This document shows, piece after piece, positions 1 to 11,900 of a stretch of 64,000 nucleotides of DNA (positions within the stretch are counted from its first letter, which is position 1; every line of letters starts with the position of its first letter). Source of the DNA: Atriophallophorus winterbourni (Eukaryota; Platyhelminthes; Trematoda; Plagiorchiida; Microphallidae). The position numbers were made by a program, and so were the translations under genes. Location of the stretch: assembly GCA_013407085.1 (NCBI GenBank), contig JACCGJ010005875.1, positions 1 to 64,000 on the forward strand. Direction: 5' to 3'. The notes beneath the pieces are model-generated. The model had not been told where the DNA came from. It did no database searches and was given only the letters and a program-made list of their open reading frames with translations.

Positions 1-667
1 TATATATATATATGTAAATGGAATAAATGACCTTTGCTATGAAGACTTTCTGAAAGACATGATGATGCATTAACATGGAGTCTTTGAAGAAGCTTCACTT
101 TTGGAGAGATCGGCATGCATACGATGAGAAGTATCATTAAGAAGAACATCGAATAGGCGATCGTATAATTATTGGCATGTTTCCATAAGGATCAGAGCTT
201 GCTTGTAAATTGAGCTTGATGCATGGTTTGCGCAACCAAAAATCGTTAAAAAAACGTGTCACATTTATAGGAGGTGAACAATATAGAATTACATAAAATA
301 CAAGGGAAGATAAAATATAAAATAAATTTAAATTTCCAAGAAAACAATAGAGTAAAATTATAGTGTACGGAATTTAGTGAGGAAATAATTTTGCTGATTA
401 GCCCAAGCAAAGTTGTCGGTAAAGCTGACTCCTAGATACTTGTCATATTTCTCTTGAGTAATATCTGTGTACTTAAGTCGAGCTAAAGTAAAACTACTGT
501 AGATTGTTAAACGCAGATTAGTGGCAATCAGGCTTCTTAAGCTATTTTTTCATTTTCCATTTTCCATTTTTCATGCTATTACTTTAAAAATGACTCTGAG
601 AACTCCACTACTTTAACTCTTAACTGCCTGAATTATTTCGCAAGCGTCACCTCACTTTCGAAGTTTG

Positions 668-830
668 TTGACATCTGGCGCGCCGCATGGCTCAGCCGTC
701 TTAAAAGCGTATAAAAGGAGAACAGAACGTGTGCCGAATCCGATACTCCCGGCATACGGAAGTGATCTGTCTAATTTATTCTATCATAAACCTTTAAATT
801 TTGTGTACCGAATTTGACCCATTCGACCGT
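668..830 (+). repeat. Possible LTR-like fragment
   Basis: A locally GC-richer block starting TGTTGACATC with a clear TATAAAAGG at about 710-718 and a T-rich stretch about 75 bases later. Its resemblance to a promoter-bearing LTR rests on these features only. No paired LTR, primer-binding site or target duplication was found. Confidence 0.2.
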
Positions 831-1439
831 TAAGGGTTAAATAACATGAATACAATTTAATGGACTTTTTCATCACCCATGTAGACAGAATTCTGTTTAA
901 ACAATATTTTGAGCAGATAATACATAGGTATTGCTAATTCAAAGGATAGGTTATAAAAGTAGATAAGGTGTATATTGCTTATTCTAGGAAAATCGGTTTT
1001 ACTTTTCTTCTTTTTAATTTTTTTAAAAACATTTTGCGGAATTCCAAATAAGTAAGAATGGACAGGCTGTTAATTTTGATATTTACGTTCAAATGTGGTT
1101 TCAACTTCTCATCCTACAACGTGAATACCAAGAAACTGATAAATATTTCCAAACATAAAATAGTAAATCTTGAACCTGACCATAAAATATATCACTCTTA
1201 TATTAGACAAGGGAGTTTGCACTGTTCTTCAATTCAAAGGCTGATTACACTGGATGATAAATGATAATTTCAAATTGGACAATAAAAGTATTCGATAGAT
1301 TTATTTCATTCTTTCCCATAAATTGAAATTCGACTCACAGGATACTGTCATCCGCGTCATTTCAGGTTAATAATGGGGCGTGGTTGAAACCATGGGATTA
1401 TGATTAGTTGCAGTTTAAAAAGATTAACATATTGTATGT

Positions 1440-1530
1440 ATTATGATGCTCACTTCCCCATCCCTTACACACCACTACCGGTTTCTTGCTGCTTGCCGTC
1501 ATCGGGTGGAGACAGTAAGATCACGTTCTT
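1440..1530 (-). repeat. Decayed family-2 hammerhead repeat
   Basis: Reading the minus strand: TCTCCACC, then CGATGACGGCAAGCAGCAAG, then AAACCGGTAGTGGTGTG. It aligns with the 243-bp units at 20.65-21.15 kb. The catalytic CUGAUGA reads CCGATGA (U4 changed), so it is probably inactive. Stem I pairing (CCAC/GTGG) is kept. Confidence 0.7.
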
Positions 1531-2499
1531 GTTTAATCATATGAAGACGATACACCTTCGAAGCATTGATACGTTTAGACTTGGAAATGTATCCTGATAT
1601 GCATGCTTCATAAAAAACACCACGACTAATTTTGTACTACTTGAACTTATCAGGATGAAACAATATTATCTCTATCCATGTGGAGACACACCGTGGTAGC
1701 CATAGAGTGAACTTTTCAACAAAAAATGACACATTTCGCTTACCAGAAACAACTATCTGTATTTGTGGGATTTTCGCCACAACCGGTTAACGCTCATTTG
1801 AAGACATAAGTGTTTTGCGGGTCTTGAATCTTGAGCTAATTGTTGCAGAAGTTCTGCATGGCCAACCCTGCACAAACCAATTGCGTATGGTTTGAAAAAT
1901 ATTTGTATTTGCACATTTCCCAATCAAACAAAATCCACGACCGATTTCTCTCTGTTTGTACCCCATCACCCAATCACAATTGCTATTACTTTTACTTTGA
2001 AACAGCGGAGGATATTGCACAATGCTGGACTTTTATGTGGTCATTTTCCAAACTAACCCAAATTGATCTCCAAAATATTTACAATTTGTTGCAAAAATAC
2101 ATTTCGGAACGATAGATGTGGGGAATTTGTTTACATGCAATTAATTTGTTCGCAGGTTTTCAAATAAAGAATTCTAACAGAAAATCCCGTGAGGTTTAAA
2201 TACTAACAACTTCAAACGACAAAGTATTATCTTTAATTTTAATCGCTAGCGGTTGAACCAGCCTCACAGTCTCTAATTTTTAGGTTGATTGTAAATAGTG
2301 ATGGTCTAAGGTATTTGACTATATTTGAGACCGGACGTGAATCTGTATTCATGAAAAGAAAGTGTACGATGCTCCAAGTGTTAAAAAGTTTAACGTGTGC
2401 AAATTTAGACAAATTGCTATTCCGATGAATTCTGATTATTTTTTATTTGTAACTTTAACTTGTGACAATTGAATGCATATGGATTAAATAGGTCCATTG

Positions 2500-2541
2500 T
2501 TTATTATTCGATAACAAAGTTCTGGGATCAACCAATTTATT
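2500..2541 (-). terminator. Candidate polyadenylation signals
   Basis: Two minus-strand AATAAA hexamers lie 169 and 205 bases beyond the stop codon (at 2536-2541 and 2500-2505). Either could direct 3' end formation of the large gene. In such AT-rich sequence the hexamer also occurs by chance, so this is only positional support. Confidence 0.35.
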
Positions 2542-2709
2542 ATAACCATCAGATAAAAAATTTGTACAACATTTTATACCCCTGCAAAACAAAAATGTGA
2601 AATAATCTCCTCACAACGCAAGCACATCAGTTCCTTTCCTTCTGCATGGGGTATAATTAAAAACGAGAAAAACAAGAAATTCGCTCGTTCATCATCCCAG
2701 TATTATTAA

Positions 2710-2952
2710 TTATTTTAGAAATTCTTTTGAGCTTTGTGCAACACACATTAACTGATTAGCGTTTGACCGCGAGTAGGAGAAATTTGTATTTGCTGGTTTT
2801 GAATTCTGAAAATCGAATGAAAAGTTTGCCATCCTGTTGCTTTTGTTATCAATTTGATGGTTGGAGACTGATTGATGACTTTGCGTTGCGTGATAAGGGC
2901 TGTGCATTCTCAATCCGGGAAGGTCACTCTGATCGTCGCCATTGAGCAAAAG
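2710..2952 (-). CDS. Exon 23: C-terminus and stop
   Basis: Acceptor GGTTCCAG, entry in phase 0. It encodes LLLNGDDQSDLPGLRMHS, a Ser/Asn/Gln-rich stretch, FSFDFQNSKPANTNFSYSRS and a C-terminus ending SSKEFLK then TAA at 2710-2712. The C-terminus is not a classic PDZ-binding sequence, unlike many NEPH proteins. Confidence 0.88.
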   Translation of the reverse strand, partial: LLLNGDDQSDLPGLRMHSPYHATQSHQSVSNHQIDNKSNRMANFSFDFQNSKPANTNFSYSRSNANQLMCVAQSSKEFLK

Positions 2953-5900
2953 CTGGAACCGATTTTTTGAAAAAATTGTTCACAGTGGAAGCTTGTTATC
3001 AATGAAACTTATTTCAACAATTACAAATTTGTTAGTGATAACTACTTGAGATTTTAGTTACAAGATTATCCACATTGATGACAAAATGAACAATAACAGG
3101 ATTAGTGGTTTAAATTAATCAGATAATATCTATATTTTTCAGAACAGTGATTAAGTTGTGACTGGGTTTCTATTCTAGGAATTTCAAATAGTAGACAACT
3201 GCATTGAGATTTTGCGGGTCTTCGCATTTGAATATCGGTATTAGAAAACATTAACAGATCTACCCGATTCAAGATCTCTGAAGCGTTAAACATTTAATTG
3301 CCTGGAAGCAGTAGCTTAGGTTCAATCATTATTCAAGTTTGAATTGAATGTATAATTAAGTAGTTAAAACACGAGGAGAAATGGGCCCGTTTTTGTGGTC
3401 CAACATATATGTGCGAATGGACTGCGCTAATTGAATTTTGACTAAACAAACGTCTCATGAGGAATGAAACATTCTTTTTGTCGTATCAAGAGCATGCGGA
3501 TCAATGAATGAGTAGAGTTTCGATTAGTGAGGTTCATAAGAGTTGGGATTGAACGTTTTTGATGTATAAATATATATGTTGTGTACCATGTGGAGCCAAT
3601 AGTCAAGTCCAGATTACTGTAGTGTTCATCAGGAAACGAAGTTGTCTAGGAAATTAATTTTGTGCTTCAGATGCTTGTTTATTAATTTCAAACAAGTTTC
3701 TCCGAGAGTGGACTTTGCCACATTCGATTACAAGATGACAATGGTATTACAGTTATCGGAGAATACGTTATTGGCCGGTTGGTGTTGAATAAATAATAAT
3801 AACGTAGCAAATAAAACATGGGATGCTGAAAGGACAAAAGTGCCAGTACAATTCACAATGGTTTCGATTTATGTGATACGCAAAATCTTACGTCAGCAGT
3901 AGGTCCGTGACCGTATTGTATGCGTCGCAGTTCCTTCGCATACAACTCACGGTCGTAGCCGTTCTCTGTATCGGTTTTATGACCTGTACAAAAACCAATA
4001 TGAAATATACAACTTGTTAGAAAAGAGGGCAAAAGTATATATTTAATGCAAGCTGAAATATAAAATTTATTGTACTTGTCACGTTACCAACACCTTGACT
4101 CACTGGTGGTTAATACATCTACAATCATTTTGTAATGCTGTATGGTGAATTGTATTTTTACTGAAATTATAAAACATAGTTGAATTTGGATTCAGAGAAA
4201 ACAAGAATGGTAGCATTAAACTTGGAATAAGATTATCGCAAAAAATATACAATCACATCGGTTTTTCTATTCGCATCTTTGCTAAATTAACTCTCTCTCT
4301 GCGGTTATAACGCAATATGTGAGAATGCTGGGTGGAGAATGTACATGACCTTGGTAGACTTACGTTATCTTTTAGAATTTACCTACCGTAAGAGGTACAA
4401 CAGGCACTGTGGTTTTTTCGATTGTGTTTTGACGAAATTCAACAGGCAAAGTGAATTTCTGAGTATGATTATCTGGTTTCAAATGAACGTTCGATGATTT
4501 CACATAAAGAAATCAACCTTTTTATGGCGATATTCGATCAAGCATTTCTGTTGGAACTGTTTGTGTTTAATGAGTTTTTTTTAATTTATAGAGGTTGTTC
4601 CAGATGTAGCTTAAGCGAACGTCGGTTCCAATATATAGATATTTCTTAATTCTAACAATATTTGATCAAACATCTGTTTGAAACAGAATTTCTCCTAGTG
4701 GTCCTAGTGGTCTAGTATGAAGAATGCGTTTGAGGATATTGCATCGAGGAACTAACATGACGAGGATTTACACCTATATTGTTTGAAATTACCTCCAAAA
4801 GACGTTGCATACAAAATAATAATTTTAACAATATTAAAACTCAACGAGACGTAAAAATAAAGGACATTGATATCTTGCATGACGAAATATTCGACGTTGA
4901 GTTTTTTTGCAGATAGAATATCAAAGGTTTTCATCTTGAGCTTTTGTGGATAGATTTTGTTTTCAACTAATAGGCTTACATTTAGATTTTGAATATGCCG
5001 CTTACAATATCATGTTGATAAAACAATTCGTCACTCAATCGGAATCAATTTATCAAGCAGCAGTATTCCACAGATAAAAATCAAATATTTCAAACCAAGC
5101 ATGTCGTTTGTCCTTAAGATTTTAGAATGTCGATTGACTGTTTCCATATTGTTCACTGTAATCAGGTAATGGCAGTCAGTTGAGGTAAGATTTTTCGTAA
5201 AATTGTGTATTATCGGCGAAAAATGTTTGACGTTGAAGTCATGAAAACTGCAAAAATATACATTCCACCCGGAAATATGATTTAGCTTGAACATTGCGCC
5301 ATCGAAACAAATTAAATCGAAATTTTCTGGTCAACAAAAACTATTTTATGTTGCACAACATACCAACTAAATCCTTTCGGTAGATGAATCATCGAATCGT
5401 CTTTATGAAAATATTGAAGTGTCAATCTCAATATTGCTGTCATCTGTAAATGTTATCAACCAGCTTTTATTTACTCAAATACTTTAACATAATACTCAAA
5501 CTATTCTGTTGAGGAATCACGTAAGGGAATAATAAAACATGATACGTACTTACAAAATATCTCTAAAACATGTTACGCTGGTGATATTGTGAAATAAACC
5601 GGATTCACCTACCCGTGTCAGACAATTTGATGGAATTCTCAATAGTCCGGCCAGATATGGCGTCTTTGGAAATCTTGCAAAATGTCTCAGAATAACGAGG
5701 ATAGTTTTTAAACGTATTTAGTGGCCTTGGACTTTCGATGACTGCGCTGCTTTGACGGCGATAAAAGTTCATACTTGGCGAATGTCGGAACGGAGTAAAG
5801 GTTGTAGTTCTTTGTTCCGATTGGTTTTGGCGTAGCAGATCCACCATACTTCGATAATGGGACCCAGAATTCCGATGCTTGTCAGTAATCAGAATGCCAT

Positions 5901-8900
5901 GAGACAAGTGCTTCGGAGAATAGGCGTTCAGGGTTTTGCTAGGCTGAAATTTCTGTCATGGGTTCCAAAACATTTACATGCACACAACATAGAAAAATAA
6001 GATATGATGCTTGATATTCCGGATACTTGACTTAGTAACTTAAACAAAAAACAACTTAAAAAAATCCGTGGGAAGCCCTGCAGTTGAATAATAATAAGCG
6101 AGAATATCTACGATAACATCCTTCGAAAAGAACTATAACATACGTTGAGTTTTGTCAAATGTGGAATGAAAGATAACTGAAGGGGCAATATCCGATTGGT
6201 TTGAAGTCAGCTCATGAATTAAAGGATTTGCTATGAACAAGCCGTTCTGTGCACTGAGACCAAACGTGGCTGTACCATCCAATGACAATAGAAGTGGGGC
6301 TGCGTCTGATGCGAATGTGTAAGCAATATCATCGTGCAGCCCATTTGAAAATCCATATAATGGTACTCCACTCTGCGAGCAAGCAAAAGCTTGATTTCGG
6401 TATTCATTCACATGCAATGAAATTTGTTGTTGTTCACTTGCTATATTCGAAGTAAGAATTTCACTGTAGTCGAGTTTGTTGCCAATTGTACCGAACGGTA
6501 ACCGCGAAAAAGCTGCTAAACCAGTTGAAAGAATATCCAGAGGACCAGAATTTGGCACTAATTCGTTGAGATTATTTTCACCAACTGTTGGATGTATACG
6601 GTGGGAGAATTCGATTTTGTCCTGCTCACTATTTGTTGCAAAAACTTTCCTTAGTTCGGTCACATCACTGGTTTGTACTTCAGAAGAACCCTGGCTCATA
6701 CGCACATTAACACTAATTGGACTCCCAGGATGAGACTGATGTGAAGTTCGGACAACAATGAAATATGTGAACGACGACATGAAATCACAACAAATAACAG
6801 CAATTTTCATTTCATGCAAAAAAAGAAATAGTAGCAAGTGGTTAGTTGGAATAAATAGGCGCAGCACAAAACAGAACACGTTTTTAAGTAACACGTATTG
6901 GAAGTAACAATCCACCATACGTTAAACAATAATATATTACTTTCATTTCATATTTTTCTAGATATTCACACAAATATTACGACGACGTTTAGCGGTGACA
7001 AATGCAACGATTATACTAACGGTACTTTTAGGAACTCCCAATAAATGAACACTGGACCGCTCTGAAAGACTGTTAGCAAGACACTTGTAAGCACGTAATT
7101 GGCAGACGGGTAAAGAAAGACAAAGAGTGGATCTCGAGTGAGACCTGGACACTGATCAACTCGAGAAGGCAGCTGAAACAACAGATCCTCCGGTGTAAGG
7201 ACACCAAGCGGAAAAACCAACTGATCGAACAATACGCCTCCCTAAATAAAGACTTGAAACGAAGTGCCAGATGTGACAAGAGGCGGTTCTATGAAATGCT
7301 GGCAACGAAGGCGGAAAATGCAGCAGAAAAGAGAGACCTCAACACCGTCTACAACATTACCAGAACCCTATCAGGGAGAAAAATACCTTACGGCAAAATA
7401 GTGAAGGACGGTGAAGGTAATCTTATCAGTCATGAATCGGCGCAAAGAAAGCGATGGATGGAGCACTTCAAAAACTAGTAAATCAACCAGCACCTACTTC
7501 AGTCACTGACATCCCACCTGCAGCAAATTTGCTAGACGTAAACACCGATCCCCCCGGTCGAAATGATATCTTTTTTGCCTTAAAATCGCTAGAGAATGGC
7601 AAAGCACCCGGTCCAGGTGGGATTCCACCAGAAGCTCAGAAGGCTGATTTGGACACCTCGGCTGATATGTTACTTCCTCTGCTGCAGAAAATCTGGTCTG
7701 CAAGACGGGTCCCAAATGATTGGAAGAGAGGTCATTTGGTCAAACTTCCAAAAAAGGGGATCTGAGGCTATGCAAAAACTGGCGAGGTATCATACTGCTT
7801 TCAGTCCCTAGTGAAGTACTTACGCGCATCATCCTTCTGCGTTTGCGCGACGCTATCGATCAAGTGTTACGGCCAGAGCAATCGGGCTTCAGAAAACAAA
7901 AGTCTGGTATCGACCAAATTGCGACCCTCCGCATAATAATTGAACAAAGCATTGAATGGCAATCGCCTCTTTGCCTCAATTTCATAGATTTTGAGAAAGC
8001 CTTCGACAGTGTGGACCGCGAATTCATATGGAAGCTTTTGCCACACTATGGGGTCACACCGCTGTACATGGACCTCATAAAGCAGCTGTATGAAGGTGCC
8101 TCCTGTCAGGTAATTCACAACGTAAGACTGACCGATCCATTTGCAGTTGAGACTGGCGTCCGCCAGGGATGCCTGTTGTCTCCAATGATTTTTCTGTTGG
8201 TAATAGACTGGATAATGAAACAGACAGTAAAAGGTGAGAGGAACGGTATCGATTGGAAGGAATCCGACCATTTGGAGGATCTGGAATACGCTGATGATGT
8301 CTGCTTGATATCACGTGACCCCCAACGTCTTCAGAGAAAGACCGATAGACTAGCACACTTTGCTTCATATGCAGGACTACGCGTGAATACCGAAAAAACA
8401 GAAGTCCTCCGTGTGCTAACTGATGAGCACCCATCAATCACCATCAATGGTAAAGCAGTTAAAGACGTCACGCAATTCGTCTACCTCGGCAGCCTTGTTT
8501 CAATAAGTGGTGGCACGGACGAAGACATAGTCGCCAGAATCGGCAAAGCAAGATACGCGTTCATAGCTTTGAAACCCATTTGGGAGTCGAAGGTTCTATC
8601 AAAACGCACGAAACTCCGTATATTCAGAAGCAACGTCAAATCCGTGCTACTCTATGGATCAGAAACCTGGCGAGTGACAGCAAAGTCTTCTGGCCGCTTG
8701 CAATCATTCCACAATAATTGCCTTCGTCGAATTATTGGGGTAAAATGGCCAGAAAAGATAAGGAATCAATACCTGTGGCAGATTGCTGCTGAGGACCCGA
8801 TCAGCAGATCAGTAGAAGAAAGCGGAGATGGATTGGGCACACCTTGCGCAAACCGCGTCACGCGTCATGCTCTGGTATGGAACCCAATCGGAAAGAGACA

Positions 8901-11900
8901 GGTAGGACGCCCAATGCTATCTTGGAAGCGCTCGTGTGAAGAGGAAATCCGCAAGTGTGGACTTAACTGGAACGACATCGAACTAGCTGCTATGGACAGA
9001 CCAAACTGGAGACAAGTTGCCGAGGCCCTATGTTCCGCCAGGAACTCAAGGGATTAAGTCAAGTAAGTCAAGTCACTTTTAGGAATAACATCTACTATCC
9101 AGCCAGCGAACGATTCATTCTTCACTGCGCGAGTAGATATAAAGTCTATTAATATGCTTCTGGTTTCAAAGTGTCAAATATAATGAAATAGTTTAGTTGA
9201 TTGTCACATCCTCCACACTTATACTTTCTTTGCGATTTCGGAATGTGTGCCCTCGTTATGTGGAGAGAAATATTATTATATCAACCGAGTATTAAGCAAG
9301 AATTTACTTTGAGATTTTCCTAAGAGCACACAATAAGCATCACGTTTAATTTCGTTTAATAAGCAAGCCTTGTCATACGACACATCCAGATCTAACCGTC
9401 ACTATTCAATCATTAAATAAAAATAGTTATTTTCTCGACGCTGGTCGATATATAAAATTAATCGTAAATCTGTAACCAATCGCACTACATACCCCGTTGT
9501 ATCTCGGATGTACCGTGGCCTGCATGGGCGTATATGGCTTTCCGGATTGATGGACTACCCTTTTTCCCGGTTCAAATGAATTCGCGTGTTCCCTTGAACT
9601 CACGAAATTTGTGAAACGTGACTGATTAGGTTCACCGAATCTATGCATTTGAAAAGTTTCACTCGCGACAGAATTCGGTAGAACCATTCCACAATCATTC
9701 AGAGCATTGGACCCATGATAGGATTGGCTCAAATTGTACATAGGTGATAACGGTCTTGCAGCGTTCTGATAGTACTCAAGCGGCATACTGGTTAAAGGGG
9801 AATCAAAATTCGTGTGTGGATGCTGTGCAGAATATCTTCCCATGTCTACGGGTTCGGCACCAGCGTTATTGTTGACCGCTGGATGGTTATTAACTCGGCT
9901 GAATGTTCCAAACGAATCAGCTTTGATATAACCTGTGTAAACATAACGAAAACTAATTAAAATGCATTCAATTATATTCAGTATCTGGTAATGAATCTCT
10001 AAACGAATTGCAAGCTTCCGTAGAAATAGCAGGCTACAGTAAACGGTAATTAAAAGTGGTAAAATGAAGTTTCAGTTTGAGTTAGGGGTCTACCACGTGT
10101 TTATTTATTCAACTTTAAGTTCTGTAAACCGAAACTATCATTTAATTCTAATGTAATTCCTTCAGTTTATTTGGTGATCACTAACTTTTGATCTATGTGT
10201 ACAAAAAAGACTGTTCCAATAAGCAAGAAGCTGCGTCTATCAAGGTTTAATGAGGTGATTACTAAATATATAATTCAACATTTTACTGTTGGTACGGAGA
10301 ATTTTTGAGAAAAGATGTAGAATTAATTTAAAGTATTAGAGGTAAGTTTATTTGCAAATAGTTTAGGCAAATAGTTTATGGAATGCGCGATGATATATTT
10401 TCGCAGACCACAGAAATTCATCGTAGAGATATCTGGTGTGTATTTTTATCGGAATACGGTCATAGTTGTAGATATATGAGAAATCAGTTGTTCAACTACT
10501 CTCTTAAACTAAAGGCTATATATAAAAGTTCATTTGCATGCATCTCCATCCCACACACATATGCATGCAAATGAGCTTTTATATTCATGGACATGGATTC
10601 AAACCCAGTCTACATAAGTGGGGGCTCATGTGATTGAACAGGTTGGTCGTACTAACCTTACCCAACAGTGGCATACAAGCGCAACTTGTTTAACATTCTT
10701 CACCTGTTCCAAGAGCATGCGGATCCTGATCATACTGTCCCTATCTGATGAGTGCAAACAGCACGAAACCGGTCGTGGTGTGTGTGTGTGTATGATGGAG
10801 ATGCATGCAGATGAGCTTTAATATTCATGGTCATGGATTTTAAAACCAATCTACATGAGTGGGGGCTCATGTGATTGAACAGGTTTGTCGTACCAAACTT
10901 ACCCAACAGTGGCATAGAAGCGCAACTATGAATGACGATAGCTTTATAGCGCTCTATGTTTTCTCTTTCACATTTTGGATAATATTTTAACCTAAGTCAT
11001 CTATCTAAACAATGTATGATATTCAGAACTTTCAACTGTGTCAAATTTTGTCAAATTTACAATGTTGAAACTTTTCCATACAAACTGTAAGCATTATCAC
11101 ACAATCGATAATCTCAAGTGTACTCGGAATTTTCCGTTTCAGTTAGCTGAACGTCACCTAATCCGCTACAAATTTGCGAACACAATGTTAGGCACAAGTA
11201 TTTTTAAAACATGCATATTTCGATAGTAACATTTATAATTTACCTTTTTGATTTTTCATGTGAACAAACTACTGATTTTCAAACAATCACAGCTTTTGCG
11301 TTACGGATAATTAAGACTAGGTTGCAAAACGTGAAGCTAAAACTATCGGGATTTATATTAATTTGAGTGTTTAATTTTGATTGATTCTATCCGACAAGAC
11401 AGGTGAGCAACGAGACAATGGTCATAATTTGTCATTTGCGGATTAACGTGTCAAGGGTAGAAGCATATCGACAGACAAAACGGTAACATATTCACGAGTA
11501 TGCTGCCTGAATGATTTGCGAAAATGTTGGTTTAATTTGAATTATTTTAGATTGAACAAATGAAAATGCACATCATTAGGCATCAAAATGGTGTTCTGAT
11601 AATAGCACTTGGACGAGCCTCGCTATCTGCTTGAAGTAGCGATATGAAGGAATTTCCGTAAAAATGTTACTGTTTGTATTTTTAACAACGAAAGAGATTA
11701 AATGTATATGTATTATTTGAACGGCCATGAGATTGTTTGATAATGGTTCATCTCGAGTTAATAAATGTTTGATTAAACATCTCTAGCTCTAAAACCATAA
11801 ACTTGATGGTTCGCAATATTTTAATGTCAAATCATACTTCATTGAATTCGTGCATAAGATTTGTTTACCATCTGTATTGGCCCTCGACCGCGTTTGGGGC

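Larger units (their letters stand above)
1..2499. other. Flank downstream of the large gene
   Basis: No gene recognised. It begins in a short TA repeat (1-12). It holds a possible LTR-like segment at 668-830 and one decayed family-2 hammerhead repeat at 1440-1530 on the minus strand. Open frames at 1058-1264 and 1840-2115 have no recognisable features. Confidence 0.5.
9933..11868 (-). other. Intron 18 (1.9 kb)
   Basis: Contains the plus-strand hammerhead-type array at 10.52-10.93 kb. The remainder shows no recognised element. Confidence 0.6.

Noticed and set aside
10618..10821. Open frame covering the hammerhead repeat
   Set aside because: It is read-through of a non-coding repeat; the ribozyme core explains the conservation better than a protein.
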